A stretch of 64,000 bases of DNA from Microbacterium sp. Nx66 (GTDB taxonomy: Bacteria > Actinomycetota > Actinomycetes > Actinomycetales > Microbacteriaceae), in contig NZ_LR880474.1 of the NCBI RefSeq assembly GCF_904066215.1, positions 1,922,001-1,986,000 on the forward strand. Direction: 5' to 3'. Of this stretch, positions 53,024 through 63,440 are shown piece after piece. Made by a program: the position numbers and the translations under genes. The notes under the pieces are model-generated. The model ran no database searches. It was not told where the DNA came from and saw nothing but the letters and a program-made list of their open reading frames with translations. Positions within the stretch are counted from its first letter, which is position 1. Each line of letters starts with the position of its first letter.

Positions 53024-53716
53024 GTGACCGAACCGCTCTTCACCATTCCGCTGTGGGCGGACCTCCTCGGCGTCGGCCTCGGCGGAGTGCAGGGCGCGAT
53101 GTTCGCCGCCGGGTTCCAAGGACAGCGTCGGCTCGACTGGCTGGGCGTCGCGATCATCGGGATCATGATCGGCATGGGTGGCGGTCTCATCCGCGACATC
53201 CTGCTCGGGCAGACTCCCGCGACGCTGCAGAACCAGTGGTACCTGGTCACGGCCGCGGGTGCCGCGCTGCTCGGCATGCTCCTGGCCGGACTCTTCACGC
53301 GACTCAACACCGCGATCGTCGTGCTCGACGCCGTGGTGATCGGCATGTTCGGCGCCTTCGGAACGAGCAAGGCCCTCGCCTTCGGCATTCCCGAAGTACC
53401 CGCGGTCTTCATCGGCGTGTGCGCCGCGGTCGGCGGGAGCGTCCTCCGCGACATGCTCATGGGGCTGCCGACCGCCATCATGCACGTCGGCTCCCTGTAC
53501 GCGGTGGCCGCCGCGGCCGGCTGCACGTTCATCGTCGCCGCGAACGCGGTCGGCATGCCGATCCCGCTCGCGGCGGTCATCGGCATCGTCGTGACGGCTG
53601 TGATCCGCATCCTCGCCGTGACGTTCGACGTCTCGCTTCCGGAGCAGCGCCGTCTGTACCGCCGCAAGGTCGCCGCGGAGACCGGCGCCATCGCGATCGT
53701 GAAGCCCCAGGACTGA
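53024..53716 (+). CDS. TRIC/UPF0126 family cation channel
   Basis: A 230-residue protein with about seven helices made of two repeats. The glycine-rich motif [11 protein letters not shown] (about residues 45-55) recurs as [11 protein letters not shown] (about 131-141), the mark of the UPF0126/TRIC family, whose members are potassium-permeable trimeric channels. GTG is leaderless. A 61-bp palindrome starts directly after its stop codon. Confidence 0.87.
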   Translation: MTEPLFTIPLWADLLGVGLGGVQGAMFAAGFQGQRRLDWLGVAIIGIMIGMGGGLIRDILLGQTPATLQNQWYLVTAAGAALLGMLLAGLFTRLNTAIVVLDAVVIGMFGAFGTSKALAFGIPEVPAVFIGVCAAVGGSVLRDMLMGLPTAIMHVGSLYAVAAAAGCTFIVAANAVGMPIPLAAVIGIVVTAVIRILAVTFDVSLPEQRRLYRRKVAAETGAIAIVKPQD

Positions 53717-53777
53717 CTTCGAGTCGCGCGATTGACTCCATCCCGCAGCCGGATACGACCAATCGCGCGATTCGAAG
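53717..53777. repeat. 61-bp palindromic element, copy A
   Basis: It begins right after the TRIC-like stop and ends five bases before the convergent TetR stop. The outer arms pair over 18 bases with one mismatch (CTTCGA...TCGAAG ends). By my count 53 of 61 bases match copy B at 54951-55011. It could act as a bidirectional terminator, but the sequence conservation of the loop suggests a repeat family. Confidence 0.85.
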
Positions 53778-53782
53778 GAGGG

Positions 53783-54496
53783 TCAGGTGCCTGCGAGCCC
53801 GTCGATCACGCGCGCGAGACCGAAGTCCCAGGCGGCTCGAGCGTCGTAGGGGGCGCCCATCGACTCCCCGGCAGCCTGACCCACTGACCGGGCGAGCGGC
53901 ATCCCGTCACCGAGATAGGCCGCCAGACGCGGTGCGGCCTCTGCCCACGAGGCCGCGAACGAATCCGCGCTCTCCTCCTCCCGCATGCGTGCTGCCGCGG
54001 AGAGAGTGAAGTCGAGCACGAAGCTCAGCGCCGCATCACGATCCACGGCGGTGAGGCCGAGGCCGTCGAAGGCGTGAAGTTCCCGGTCGTACTTGGCGAT
54101 GGTTCCAGGGCCGAGCGCGACCCGCGGGTCGTGGATGTCGATGAGCCAGGGGTGAGCCCGGAGGAGGCGCAGGTTGTCCTCGGCGACCGCCCGGACCTCC
54201 GCGCGCCACCCGGACGCCTGCGCAGGCTCGGTGGGCATCCTGGCGTGCATCGCATCCGTCATCAGGACGAGCAGGTCGGCGCGGCTGTTGACATGCGTGT
54301 AGATCGACATCGGAGTCAGCTCGAGCCACTGCGCGAGAGACCGGATCGTCACCGCGCCGAGGCCCTCGGCGTCAGCCAGCGCCACGGCACGATCCACGAC
54401 GTCATCCGTCGAGTGGCGCGCCTTCGGACCGCGCTGCCGAGCCACGGGAGCCGCGGGGCTGTGCCGCCAGAGCAGATCGACGAGATTCCTGGTCAT
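53783..54496 (-). CDS. TetR family regulator with C-terminal TetR_C domain
   Basis: A 237-residue regulator. The helix-turn-helix is at about residues 30-72 ([20 protein letters not shown]). The C-terminal part resembles the TetR/TetR_C ligand domain. It is divergent from a VOC-family gene, and the gap holds a 15-bp palindrome. TAGGCT lies seven bases before the ATG (leaderless). The pair is bracketed by two copies of a palindromic repeat. Confidence 0.9.
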   Translation of the reverse strand: MTRNLVDLLWRHSPAAPVARQRGPKARHSTDDVVDRAVALADAEGLGAVTIRSLAQWLELTPMSIYTHVNSRADLLVLMTDAMHARMPTEPAQASGWRAEVRAVAEDNLRLLRAHPWLIDIHDPRVALGPGTIAKYDRELHAFDGLGLTAVDRDAALSFVLDFTLSAAARMREEESADSFAASWAEAAPRLAAYLGDGMPLARSVGQAAGESMGAPYDARAAWDFGLARVIDGLAGT

Positions 54497-54528
54497 CGGG
54501 AATAGCCTAGACCGCTCCAGACTTAACC

Positions 54529-54543
54529 CTGTACGCTGTACAG
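54529..54543. promoter_or_regulatory. Candidate operator between tetR and the VOC gene
   Basis: CTGTACGCTGTACAG is a perfect 6-3-6 inverted repeat in the 66-base gap. It lies 20 bases before the VOC GTG start and 20 bases from the tetR -10 box, well placed for control of both. Confidence 0.6.
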
Positions 54544-54562
54544 ACTTTCGGAATGGAGCATC

Positions 54563-54943
54563 GTGAACATCACTCAGACCGCCCTCTCGCTCAACGTCCC
54601 CGACGTGGCGGCCTCCGCCGCCTTCGCCATGACGCATTTCGGCTTCGAGGAGGCGATGTCCGCGGAGGGCTTCGTCTCGTTGCAGCACCCGGGACCCGTC
54701 CCGAACGTCATCTTCCTCGAGACCGGGCTCCCGACGTTCCGTCCGGAGGAGATCGCCGGATCCGCCGGTCAAGGCACCCTGATCGTCTTCGTCGTCGACG
54801 AGATCGACCGGGAGTTCGCCCGCATCGCCGCCGCGGGTGCGCGGGTGGTCACCGCTCCCGAGACCGAGCCATGGGGCGAACGCTACTGCCAGTTCGCCGA
54901 TCCCAACGGCCTCATCTGGCAGCTGGTGCAGTGGATGGACTGA
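54563..54943 (+). CDS. VOC (glyoxalase/bleomycin-resistance) family protein
   Basis: A 126-residue VOC-fold protein with two beta-alpha-beta-beta-beta modules: TALSLNVPDVAASAAFAMTH at the N-terminus, and the late EPWGERYCQFADPNGLIWQL, where the glutamate and histidine-type metal ligands usually lie. It may be a dioxygenase, isomerase or drug-binding protein. GTG has GGAG nine bases upstream. It is divergent from a TetR gene, the layout of an inducible detoxification pair. Confidence 0.88.
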   Translation: MNITQTALSLNVPDVAASAAFAMTHFGFEEAMSAEGFVSLQHPGPVPNVIFLETGLPTFRPEEIAGSAGQGTLIVFVVDEIDREFARIAAAGARVVTAPETEPWGERYCQFADPNGLIWQLVQWMD

Positions 54944-54950
54944 CCCCCTC

Positions 54951-55011
54951 CTTCGAATCGCGCGAATGGTCCCATCCGGCGGCCGGATACGACCGATCGC
55001 GCGATTCGAAG
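54951..55011. repeat. 61-bp palindromic element, copy B
   Basis: The outer arms CTTCGAATCGCGCGA and TCGCGCGATTCGAAG are perfectly complementary over 15 bases. The inner parts GGTCCCATCCGG and CCGGATACGACC are also nearly complementary (10 of 12), so the whole element is close to a full palindrome. It lies between the VOC stop and the convergent leuA stop and matches copy A in about 53 of 61 bases. Confidence 0.85.
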
Positions 55012-55016
55012 GAAGA

Positions 55017-56896
<1,880 letters not shown>

Positions 56897-56963
56897 GCTA
56901 GCAGGGAAGCCGCAGGTGTTTCGACGCCCCGAGACGATGCGAGTGCCCGCGACACTGGTCGGT

Positions 56964-57611
56964 ATGAGCACCTTCCGCGACCGTCCCCTCCTCGCCGTCG
57001 GCGTCGTGTCGGCGCTGTTGCTGCTGGCCGGCTGCGCCGCGAGCCCAGGAGCATCGTCGCCGCCGACCAGCACGACGGTCCCGTCGGACTCCCGCCTGGA
57101 AGAGGCGGAGCCCGCGCCGCCGGAGGGGACCGTGGTCGCCACGGGAACGGTCCTCGACGAATCCGGGGAGGTCCGGCTGTGTCTCGGTGCGATCCGCGAG
57201 TCGTATCCGCCGCAGTGCGACGGAGTCGCGCTCGACGAGTGGAGCTGGGACGGTGTGGACGGCAGCGAGGCGTCCGGGGAGACGCGCTGGGGGGCGTACG
57301 CGGTCACCGGCACCTGGGACGGCGAGCGGTTCACGGTGACCGCACCGCCCGCCCTCCTCGCGCTCCACGATCCGATGGCTCCGGAGGATCCGACCGACGG
57401 CGCGGACGGCGCGAGCACGGCGGATGAGCTCGACCGCGTGCAGAACGACATCGCCGGACGCCTCGGCGCGGACGCGCTCGCCGTGTCGACGGACCGCGGC
57501 TACGTGTGGCTCCAGGTCGTCTGGGATGACGGGACGCTGCAGGACGCGGTCGACGCCGAGTACGGCGAGGACGTGGTCATCGTCACGTCCGCGCTCCGCG
57601 AGATCGACTAG
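56964..57611 (+). CDS. Secreted lipoprotein, unknown function
   Basis: A 215-residue lipoprotein with signal peptide and lipobox LAGC (about residue 24), followed by a serine/threonine/proline-rich linker. The folded part contains two cysteines around LCLGAIRESYPPQCDG, a small domain seen in actinobacterial lipoproteins of unknown role. The ATG at 56964 may be leaderless (GACACT seven bases upstream). Its TAG stop shares the palindromic CTAG with the convergent oxidoreductase stop. Confidence 0.75.
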   Translation: MSTFRDRPLLAVGVVSALLLLAGCAASPGASSPPTSTTVPSDSRLEEAEPAPPEGTVVATGTVLDESGEVRLCLGAIRESYPPQCDGVALDEWSWDGVDGSEASGETRWGAYAVTGTWDGERFTVTAPPALLALHDPMAPEDPTDGADGASTADELDRVQNDIAGRLGADALAVSTDRGYVWLQVVWDDGTLQDAVDAEYGEDVVIVTSALREID

Positions 57612-58549
57612 GCGTCGGTGACCAGCGCGAGCTTGCCGCCCGGGTGCCCTGTGGCGAGGAGCCGGTGCGCGGCCGGCGCCTCGGTGAGCGGGAACGTGCG
57701 CGCGAGCGGAACCACCAGGTCGCCGTTCTGCGCCAGGGCGACGAGTTCGCTGCGCACCTCGTCGCGGAATCGTGCACTGTCCGGCATCGACCCCGCGATC
57801 GCGAGGAACCCGTCGGCCGATGCCCGCGCGAAGTTCGCGATCGTGACGATGCGGCGGCGATCGGACACCAGGGCGAGGGACACGTCGATCGCCTCGTCGG
57901 TGCCCACCGCATCCAGAGCCGCGGCGATCGGTCCGTCGGCCAGCGCTCGTACCCGATCAGCGAGGCCCCGTCCGTAGGCCACCGGGACCCCGCCGAAACG
58001 CCGCACCTCGTCGAAGCGTTCGGGGCTGGCGGTGCCGATGACCCGGACGTTCCGGAGCCGCGCCTGCTGCAGCACGCTGACACCGACCGCGCCCGACGCC
58101 CCGTGCAGCAAAACCGTCTCCCCCGGCGACGCCCCGGTGACGGCGAGCATCTCCGCGGCCGTCGTGCCGACGAGCAGAAGGTTGGCCGCTTCCGGGTGGG
58201 TGAGCGTGGACGGCTTCGCGAACACCTTCGCCGCGGGCACCGTAACCTCGGTCGCGTAACCGCCCCGCACGCGGAACGCCACGACCTCATCGCCGACCTC
58301 GGCCTCACCGGAACCGATGCGGGTCGCAGGGCCGATCGCCGCGAGTTCACCCGAGACCTCGTATCCGACGGGCACGGGGAACTCGAGCCCCGGTCGGGGG
58401 GCCGCGACATGCTTCGCGTCGGCCGGATTCACACCGGCGGCCCGGACGCGGATCGTGACCTCGCCCTTTCCCGGCGCTGCGGGCTCGTACTCCTCGAACT
58501 CCCACGACTCGGGAGACCCCGCCGCCGTCGCCACCCAGTGCGTCGCCAT
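57608..58549 (-). CDS. NADP-dependent quinone oxidoreductase-like (MDR family)
   Basis: A 313-residue medium-chain reductase without zinc ligands. AAGVNPADAKHV and the dinucleotide motif LHGASGAVGVSVLQQA (about residues 138-153) place it with quinone oxidoreductases/zeta-crystallins using NADPH. The frame is open further upstream, but the ATG at 58549 (MATHWVATA) has AAGGGTGGA before it. The physiological substrate is unknown. The convergent lipoprotein gene shares its stop region. Confidence 0.88.
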   Translation of the reverse strand: MATHWVATAAGSPESWEFEEYEPAAPGKGEVTIRVRAAGVNPADAKHVAAPRPGLEFPVPVGYEVSGELAAIGPATRIGSGEAEVGDEVVAFRVRGGYATEVTVPAAKVFAKPSTLTHPEAANLLLVGTTAAEMLAVTGASPGETVLLHGASGAVGVSVLQQARLRNVRVIGTASPERFDEVRRFGGVPVAYGRGLADRVRALADGPIAAALDAVGTDEAIDVSLALVSDRRRIVTIANFARASADGFLAIAGSMPDSARFRDEVRSELVALAQNGDLVVPLARTFPLTEAPAAHRLLATGHPGGKLALVTDA

Positions 58550-58575
58550 GATTCCACCCTTCATCCTCGCTTCCA

Positions 58576-59115
58576 TCATGCGCCCGCGGGAGCATGACGG
58601 CGCGTTGCGTTCGGCACAGAACCTGCTCCGCCGCAGGGCTCAGTGGTCACCTCCCCGGAGTGGTCGACGTAAGAACCTTCAACGAGGGCCTCGACAGCAA
58701 CGTCCTTGAACGACATCTCCGCGCGGTGGTCGGCCCCGGAGAGTATGACGTACACGGTGACGGGCCCTTCCAGACTCGACACGGGATACGCGTGGCTGCT
58801 GGTCACGGAGAAGTCGGGAAAGGTGTCGGGGAGAATCGGTTCAGCGGGCAGGACTTCCACCGCTCCTCCCTCATCGGCAGTCGCCGAGAAGAGCACGATC
58901 TCCTGTTCAACTCCCCATTCTTCACGGAGCGCTGTGGAGATGTAGTCGATCTCCCAGGGCTCGTCGAGGCAATGCACCCACGCGAACTGGTCATCGACGA
59001 CCGTCAGTGCCACCGGCTCCAGGAAGACGGGGCGTGTGGGCACGCACCCCGCCGACGCCGCCACACCCAGCACTGTCAGTCCGGTGGCCGCAGCGCGGAG
59101 AAAGCCCCGCTTCAC
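58576..59115 (-). CDS. Putative lipoprotein, unknown function
   Basis: A 179-residue protein. After a basic start, the hydrophobic stretch ends in a lipobox-like SAGC (about residue 24), so it is likely lipid-anchored outside the membrane. The rest has two more cysteines and no domain I recognise. GTG at 59115 has GGAGG nine bases upstream. It stands between the oxidoreductase gene and the sigma-factor module on the same strand. Confidence 0.68.
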   Translation of the reverse strand: MKRGFLRAAATGLTVLGVAASAGCVPTRPVFLEPVALTVVDDQFAWVHCLDEPWEIDYISTALREEWGVEQEIVLFSATADEGGAVEVLPAEPILPDTFPDFSVTSSHAYPVSSLEGPVTVYVILSGADHRAEMSFKDVAVEALVEGSYVDHSGEVTTEPCGGAGSVPNATRRHAPAGA

Positions 59116-59229
59116 TCGAACGGTCCTCCGTCGGCATCGGCTACATGCAGCACGCGACAGCAACGCGGCCACGACTCATCGACCTATCCCTCGATCCGAC
59201 CTTCTCGCCCGCATCGCCGCTACGCACGC

Positions 59230-59706
59230 TCAGAGGAAGCAGCGGATGTTGGTCGCGGAACCGGAGACGTTGCTCCACGCGTTGGCGGAGACCGTCGCCA
59301 GGACCGAGCTGCCGTTCCGGACCTGCATGTAACCGGAGGTGCGGGCGTTCGCCGCCGACTTCGTCGCGAAGGACGACGGGATCGCGATGGTCGTGCAGCT
59401 CCCCCAGCTCAGCATGGCGCCGACGCGATTGAGCTCCCGGTATGCGCAGATGCGGCCGGTCGCACAGTTCCCGACTGCACGCGCCATAGTGCGGACGGTC
59501 CCGGTGTTCGAGGTGTACTCCATGTCGAGCTTCGGCCAGACGGCGCTGCCGGCGTCGATCACCACACCACCGGGCACCTCGTCGAGGATACGCACCATCA
59601 ACGGGTCGAGCGTCGGCTCCTCAGCGGTGGCCGCGGCGACGGGACCGCCTGCTCCGGTCAGCACCAGCGCCAGTCCGACCACGACGGCGATGCGCAGCCG
59701 TGTCAT
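59230..59706 (-). CDS. Secreted cysteine-containing protein, peptidase inhibitor I36-like
   Basis: A 158-residue secreted protein. The signal peptide ends near GPVAAATAEE. The mature part carries CATGRICAYRELN, then WGSCTTIAIP, and a final IRC: four cysteines in the spacing of the I36/SMI-type actinobacterial inhibitor fold. The assignment is tentative. The ATG overlaps the stop of the anti-sigma-like gene (ATGA), so it is made together with the sigma module. It has a GAGGAG ribosome site. Confidence 0.7.
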   Translation of the reverse strand: MTRLRIAVVVGLALVLTGAGGPVAAATAEEPTLDPLMVRILDEVPGGVVIDAGSAVWPKLDMEYTSNTGTVRTMARAVGNCATGRICAYRELNRVGAMLSWGSCTTIAIPSSFATKSAANARTSGYMQVRNGSSVLATVSANAWSNVSGSATNIRCFL

Positions 59707-60683
59707 CGCAGCATCTCCTCGTCGATGTCCCACATCCGGTAGTCGACGATCGCCCCCGCGGGGAACACCCCGTCGTCCTTGAGCACCGTCCGTTCGAGAC
59801 CCACGATGCGGCCGGTGTCGAGCGATACGAGCACGTCGTCACGGACGACGCCGTCCGCGGAGATGACACGGATCCCGGCGACCGGGCGGCCGAGACGATC
59901 GGTCGTCGTCCCCAGAGCCTCCGCGCCCCCGGACTCCTCGATCAGAGTCAGCAACTCGGCGTGCTGCGCGTTCGTCAGCGTCCACTGCCCGAAGACGGAG
60001 GTGATCGCCGTGACCGCCTCGAACGCGGTCGGCTGCTCGGGCATGTCGAAGGCGACCAGCAGCGCCCGCACGTCCGCGGCGGAATCGCCCGGGACGTCGA
60101 CGACAGGAGTGACGAACTCGCCCGGAGCGAGGACGACGCGGGATGCCACCTCGCCCGTGCTCTTCACCTCGGCCTGTCCGTTCGCCACCGCATCCGTCGG
60201 CGCATACGGCTCACCGTTGATGGCGACGGCCTCTCCCGAGAGGTCTTCCTCCCAGGTGAAGGTCGCGAACTGCGGAACGACCTCGGCCCGTTCGGTGTCG
60301 ACCTCGACGTTGTACGACCAGAACGCCGTGCGCGTCGAGCGCTCGGGTTCCGCCGGTGGACTGAAGATCTCGAGGTCCGCCTCCGCCGCGGCCACCGTAT
60401 CGCTCAGCGAGCCGGCCGCCTCGAACACGAGCGGAGACGGCGCTCCCGCGACGGCGGCTCCTTGCGGGAGGAGGACGCCGAAAGCCACCGCGGCGGACGC
60501 CGCGACGGCCGTGAGGCCCGCTGCCCAGCCGATCGTCCTGGCACGCCGTCGTCGCGGCGCACGAGCAGATCGGATGATGCGATCACGCGCGGCGATGGCG
60601 CGCGCGTCCGGAGGGGCGTCCCGCGGGGTGCGCGCGGGATCGGCCTCGACGAGCACGCGCTCGAGCAGAGCATTGTCACTCAT
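59703..60683 (-). CDS. CU044_5270 family membrane protein, likely anti-sigma partner
   Basis: A 326-residue single-pass protein. A basic cytoplasmic N-terminus (about residues 1-50) precedes one membrane helix (TIGWAAGLTAVAASAAVAFGV, residues about 51-71), and the large remainder is outside the cell. The end of the protein (IVDYRMWDIDEEMLR) fits the CU044_5270 family, which is typically encoded right after a sigma factor. No zinc-binding anti-sigma motif is seen. The ATG overlaps the sigma stop by one base (TGATG) and has GGGGAG upstream. Confidence 0.78.
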   Translation of the reverse strand: MSDNALLERVLVEADPARTPRDAPPDARAIAARDRIIRSARAPRRRRARTIGWAAGLTAVAASAAVAFGVLLPQGAAVAGAPSPLVFEAAGSLSDTVAAAEADLEIFSPPAEPERSTRTAFWSYNVEVDTERAEVVPQFATFTWEEDLSGEAVAINGEPYAPTDAVANGQAEVKSTGEVASRVVLAPGEFVTPVVDVPGDSAADVRALLVAFDMPEQPTAFEAVTAITSVFGQWTLTNAQHAELLTLIEESGGAEALGTTTDRLGRPVAGIRVISADGVVRDDVLVSLDTGRIVGLERTVLKDDGVFPAGAIVDYRMWDIDEEMLR

Positions 60684-61204
60684 CACGCACTCCCCGTCCC
60701 CTCCAGTCCCAGCGTCTCTCGCAGCCGATCCTCGGCACGAGCCAACGTCTTCCGTACCCGGGACTCAGAAGTGCGCAGCAGCTCCGCGATCTCCCCCACC
60801 GCGAGTCCATCCCAGTACGTGAGCATGATGATACGCCTTTGCAGCGGAGTGAGGACACCCAAAGCCCTGAGCACTTCGCGGCGTCCGAATCCGCCGAGGG
60901 TCTCGGGGTCGCCGGAGAGCCCTGAGTGCACGGCGTCGATCGCCCCGTGGGCGGTGGATGAGCGCCGGGACCGCGCGCGCAACCGACGGTCGGTCTCCCG
61001 GAGCAGCCAGACCCTCCCCGGGGGCCGCGTCGGTCGGAGTCGCGACCACGCCGCGAGGAAGACCTCCGACACGATCTCGCTCACCTCGTCGTCGTCGGGG
61101 ACGACGCCCTCGATATGGTGGCGCACCGTCGCCCAGTGCTCGTCGAACACTCGTGTGAAGATCTGGTCCCGCAGCGAGCTCGGGTCTTCGCCGCGGCCGA
61201 TCAT
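60683..61204 (-). CDS. ECF-type RNA polymerase sigma factor
   Basis: A 173-residue sigma-70 family protein with only regions 2 and 4. Region 2 is FTRVFDEHWATVRHHIEG through EVSEIVSEVFLAAWSRL; region 4 has the helix-turn-helix GLAVGEIAELLRTSESRVRK (about residues 136-155). It should direct RNA polymerase to a small regulon, held in check by the membrane protein encoded next. No ribosome site is visible before the ATG, so the start may be leaderless. It follows the era gene by 54 bases. Confidence 0.9.
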   Translation of the reverse strand: MIGRGEDPSSLRDQIFTRVFDEHWATVRHHIEGVVPDDDEVSEIVSEVFLAAWSRLRPTRPPGRVWLLRETDRRLRARSRRSSTAHGAIDAVHSGLSGDPETLGGFGRREVLRALGVLTPLQRRIIMLTYWDGLAVGEIAELLRTSESRVRKTLARAEDRLRETLGLEGTGSA

Positions 61205-61258
61205 GTCGGTGGGGTCGGCGGTCTGCCCGCCGCCTCCGACGTCCTGCGGGCCTGCATG

Positions 61259-62155
61259 TCAGAACCCGAGCCGGCCGAGCTGCTTGGGATCGCGCTGCCA
61301 CTCCTTCGCGACCTTGACGTGGAGCCCGAGGAACACGCGGGTCCCGAGCAGCTCCTCGATCCCCGCGCGGGAGCGGGCACCCACGTCGCGGAGGCGCTTG
61401 CCCTTGTGGCCGATGATGATGGCCTTCTGGCTGTCCCGCTCAACCACGATGGAGGCGTGCACGTCGGTGAGGTCGCTGTCCTCGCGCGGGGCGATGTCGT
61501 CGACCACGACGGCGATCGAATGCGGGAGCTCATCGCGCACGCCGTCGAGGGCGGCCTCGCGGATGATCTCGGCGATGCGATCCTCCGTCGACTCGTCCGT
61601 GGTGACCCCCTCGGGGTAGAGCGCGGGCCCCTCGGGCATGAGCTGCAGGATCTCGTCCGCCAGCACCTCGAGCTGATCGCGCGTCAGCGCCGACAGCGGG
61701 ATCACGGCGGCCCAGTCCTCGCGGAGGGAGTCCACCTCCATCAGCCGCTCGGTGATCTCATCGCGCCCGGCCGCGTCGGTCTTCGTGACGATGGCGATCT
61801 TCTGCGCGCGCGGGTAGCCGTCCAGCGAAGCGGCGATGCGGCGATCGCCGGGGCCGACCTTCTCGGTCGCGGGCACGCAGAAGCCGATCACGTCGACGTC
61901 GCCCAGCACCTGCTCGACGAGGTCGTTCAGCCGCTCGCCCAGGAGCGTGCGCGGCTTGTGGATGCCGGGGGTGTCGACGATGACGAGCTGTCCGTCCGGG
62001 CGGTTGAGGATGCCGCGGATCGCTCGACGCGTGGTCTGCGGCTTCTCGCTCGTGATGGCGATCTTCTCGCCGACGAGGGCGTTGGTGAGCGTCGACTTGC
62101 CCACGTTCGGCCGTCCGACGAAGGTCACGAAGCCGCTCCGGGTGTCTTCAGTCAT
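61259..62155 (-). CDS. era: GTPase Era
   Basis: A 298-residue GTPase for 16S rRNA and 30S maturation. G motifs: GRPNVGKST (14-22), the switch region ITSEKPQTTRRAIRG, DTPGIHKP, and TKTD. The C-terminal KH domain shows IIIGHKGKRLRDVGARSR. ATG at 62155 has GGAG nine bases upstream and overlaps the corC stop by eight bases. It is the end of the phoH-ybeY-corC-era operon. Normal size. Confidence 0.96.
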   Translation of the reverse strand: MTEDTRSGFVTFVGRPNVGKSTLTNALVGEKIAITSEKPQTTRRAIRGILNRPDGQLVIVDTPGIHKPRTLLGERLNDLVEQVLGDVDVIGFCVPATEKVGPGDRRIAASLDGYPRAQKIAIVTKTDAAGRDEITERLMEVDSLREDWAAVIPLSALTRDQLEVLADEILQLMPEGPALYPEGVTTDESTEDRIAEIIREAALDGVRDELPHSIAVVVDDIAPREDSDLTDVHASIVVERDSQKAIIIGHKGKRLRDVGARSRAGIEELLGTRVFLGLHVKVAKEWQRDPKQLGRLGF

Positions 62156-63440
62156 CGCGCCGTTCTCCTTCATCCTGCACATCTTCGGGCTCTGCTGCCC
62201 GCTCCACGAACACCGTCGCGATCCCTCGGCCCCGCCCGCGGGAAGCCCCGCCGGTGAGCACGAGGCCGTGGACGGTGGCCGTCGCACCGGGCTGCGGCAC
62301 CTGGCCGAGCGTCTTGCCGAGCAGACCGCCGATGGAGTCGACGTCTTCGTCCTCGAGCTCCAGGCCGAACAGATCGCCCACGTCCTCCAGCGAGAGCCGG
62401 GAGCTCACGCGATAGCGGCCGTCGCCCAGGTCGACGAACTCGGCGGATACCTGATCGTACTCGTCCGAGATCTCCCCCACGAGCTCCTCGATGAGGTCCT
62501 CCAGGGTCACGAGGCCGGAGATGCCGCCATGCTCGTCGATCACGAGGCACACGTGCACCGCGTCGCGCTTCATCTGCTGCAGCAGGGTCTCCGCGCGCAT
62601 CGACTCGGGGACGAAGGTCGCCGGTCGCGCGATCGGACGGATGGAGGCCGCACGCCAGGCGCTGTCGTCGCGGTACGCGAACTGCACGAGGTCCTTGAGG
62701 TACAGCACCCCGACGACGTCGTCGGCCTCATCATCGACGACGGGCATACGGGACACGCCGCGATGCAGGAAGAGCGACATCGCCTCGTCGGTCGTCGCCT
62801 CCGCACCCACGGTGACCATCTCGGTGCGCGGCACCATCACCGCCCGGACGAACTGGTCGGTGAAGTCGAACACCGAGTGGATGAGGTCGCGGTCGTCCTC
62901 CTCGATGAGGTCGTTGGACGCGGCCTCGTCGACCATGCTCAGCAGCTGGTCCTCGCTGGAGAACGAGCTGCGTCCGGTTCCCGGCGTCACCCGGTTGCCG
63001 AGGACGACGAGCCCCTGGGCGATCGGCCCGAGGATGATGCGCAGTCCGCGGACGACGTTCGCACTCCCCCGGATCATGCTCTCGGCGTGCTGATGCCCGA
63101 AGGTCCGCGGACTCGCCCCGACGAGGACGAAGGTGATGCCGGTCATCAGGATGGCGGCGGCGAGCATCGCCCACCAGATGTTCTCGAAGACGATCGTGAA
63201 CGCCACGGTGACGAGCACGGCAGCCGTCACCTCCGCGAGGACGCGGATGAAAGCGACCGCGTTGACGTGCGCGTCGAGGTCGGCGGCGATCCGCTCCAGC
63301 GCCTTCGCGCGGCGGCCCTCGGTCGCCATGTCGGCCAGGCCGGCACGGGAGGTCACGCCGTATGCCGCGTCGATCGCGGCCATGAGGCCGCCGAACGCCA
63401 CCAGCAGCACGGCGGCGACGAGCAGCAGCAGCTCCGTCAT
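62148..63440 (-). CDS. CNNM/CorC-HlyC family transporter-associated protein
   Basis: A 430-residue membrane protein. An N-terminal DUF21 region of about four helices (residues about 1-130) is followed by two CBS domains (about 190-310) with VMVPRTEMVTV and DEHGGISGLVTLEDLIEEL, then a CorC_HlyC domain. The family exports or controls magnesium and related ions. Named hemolysin in old annotations without basis. It overlaps both neighbours by ATGA-type junctions in the ybeY-era operon. Confidence 0.93.
   Translation of the reverse strand: MTELLLLVAAVLLVAFGGLMAAIDAAYGVTSRAGLADMATEGRRAKALERIAADLDAHVNAVAFIRVLAEVTAAVLVTVAFTIVFENIWWAMLAAAILMTGITFVLVGASPRTFGHQHAESMIRGSANVVRGLRIILGPIAQGLVVLGNRVTPGTGRSSFSSEDQLLSMVDEAASNDLIEEDDRDLIHSVFDFTDQFVRAVMVPRTEMVTVGAEATTDEAMSLFLHRGVSRMPVVDDEADDVVGVLYLKDLVQFAYRDDSAWRAASIRPIARPATFVPESMRAETLLQQMKRDAVHVCLVIDEHGGISGLVTLEDLIEELVGEISDEYDQVSAEFVDLGDGRYRVSSRLSLEDVGDLFGLELEDEDVDSIGGLLGKTLGQVPQPGATATVHGLVLTGGASRGRGRGIATVFVERAAEPEDVQDEGERRDD

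Noticed and set aside
53717..55011. A transposon or insertion sequence with the 61-bp palindromes as ends
   Set aside because: No transposase is encoded between them, no target-site duplication was seen, and each copy is itself a palindrome rather than one of a pair of ends.
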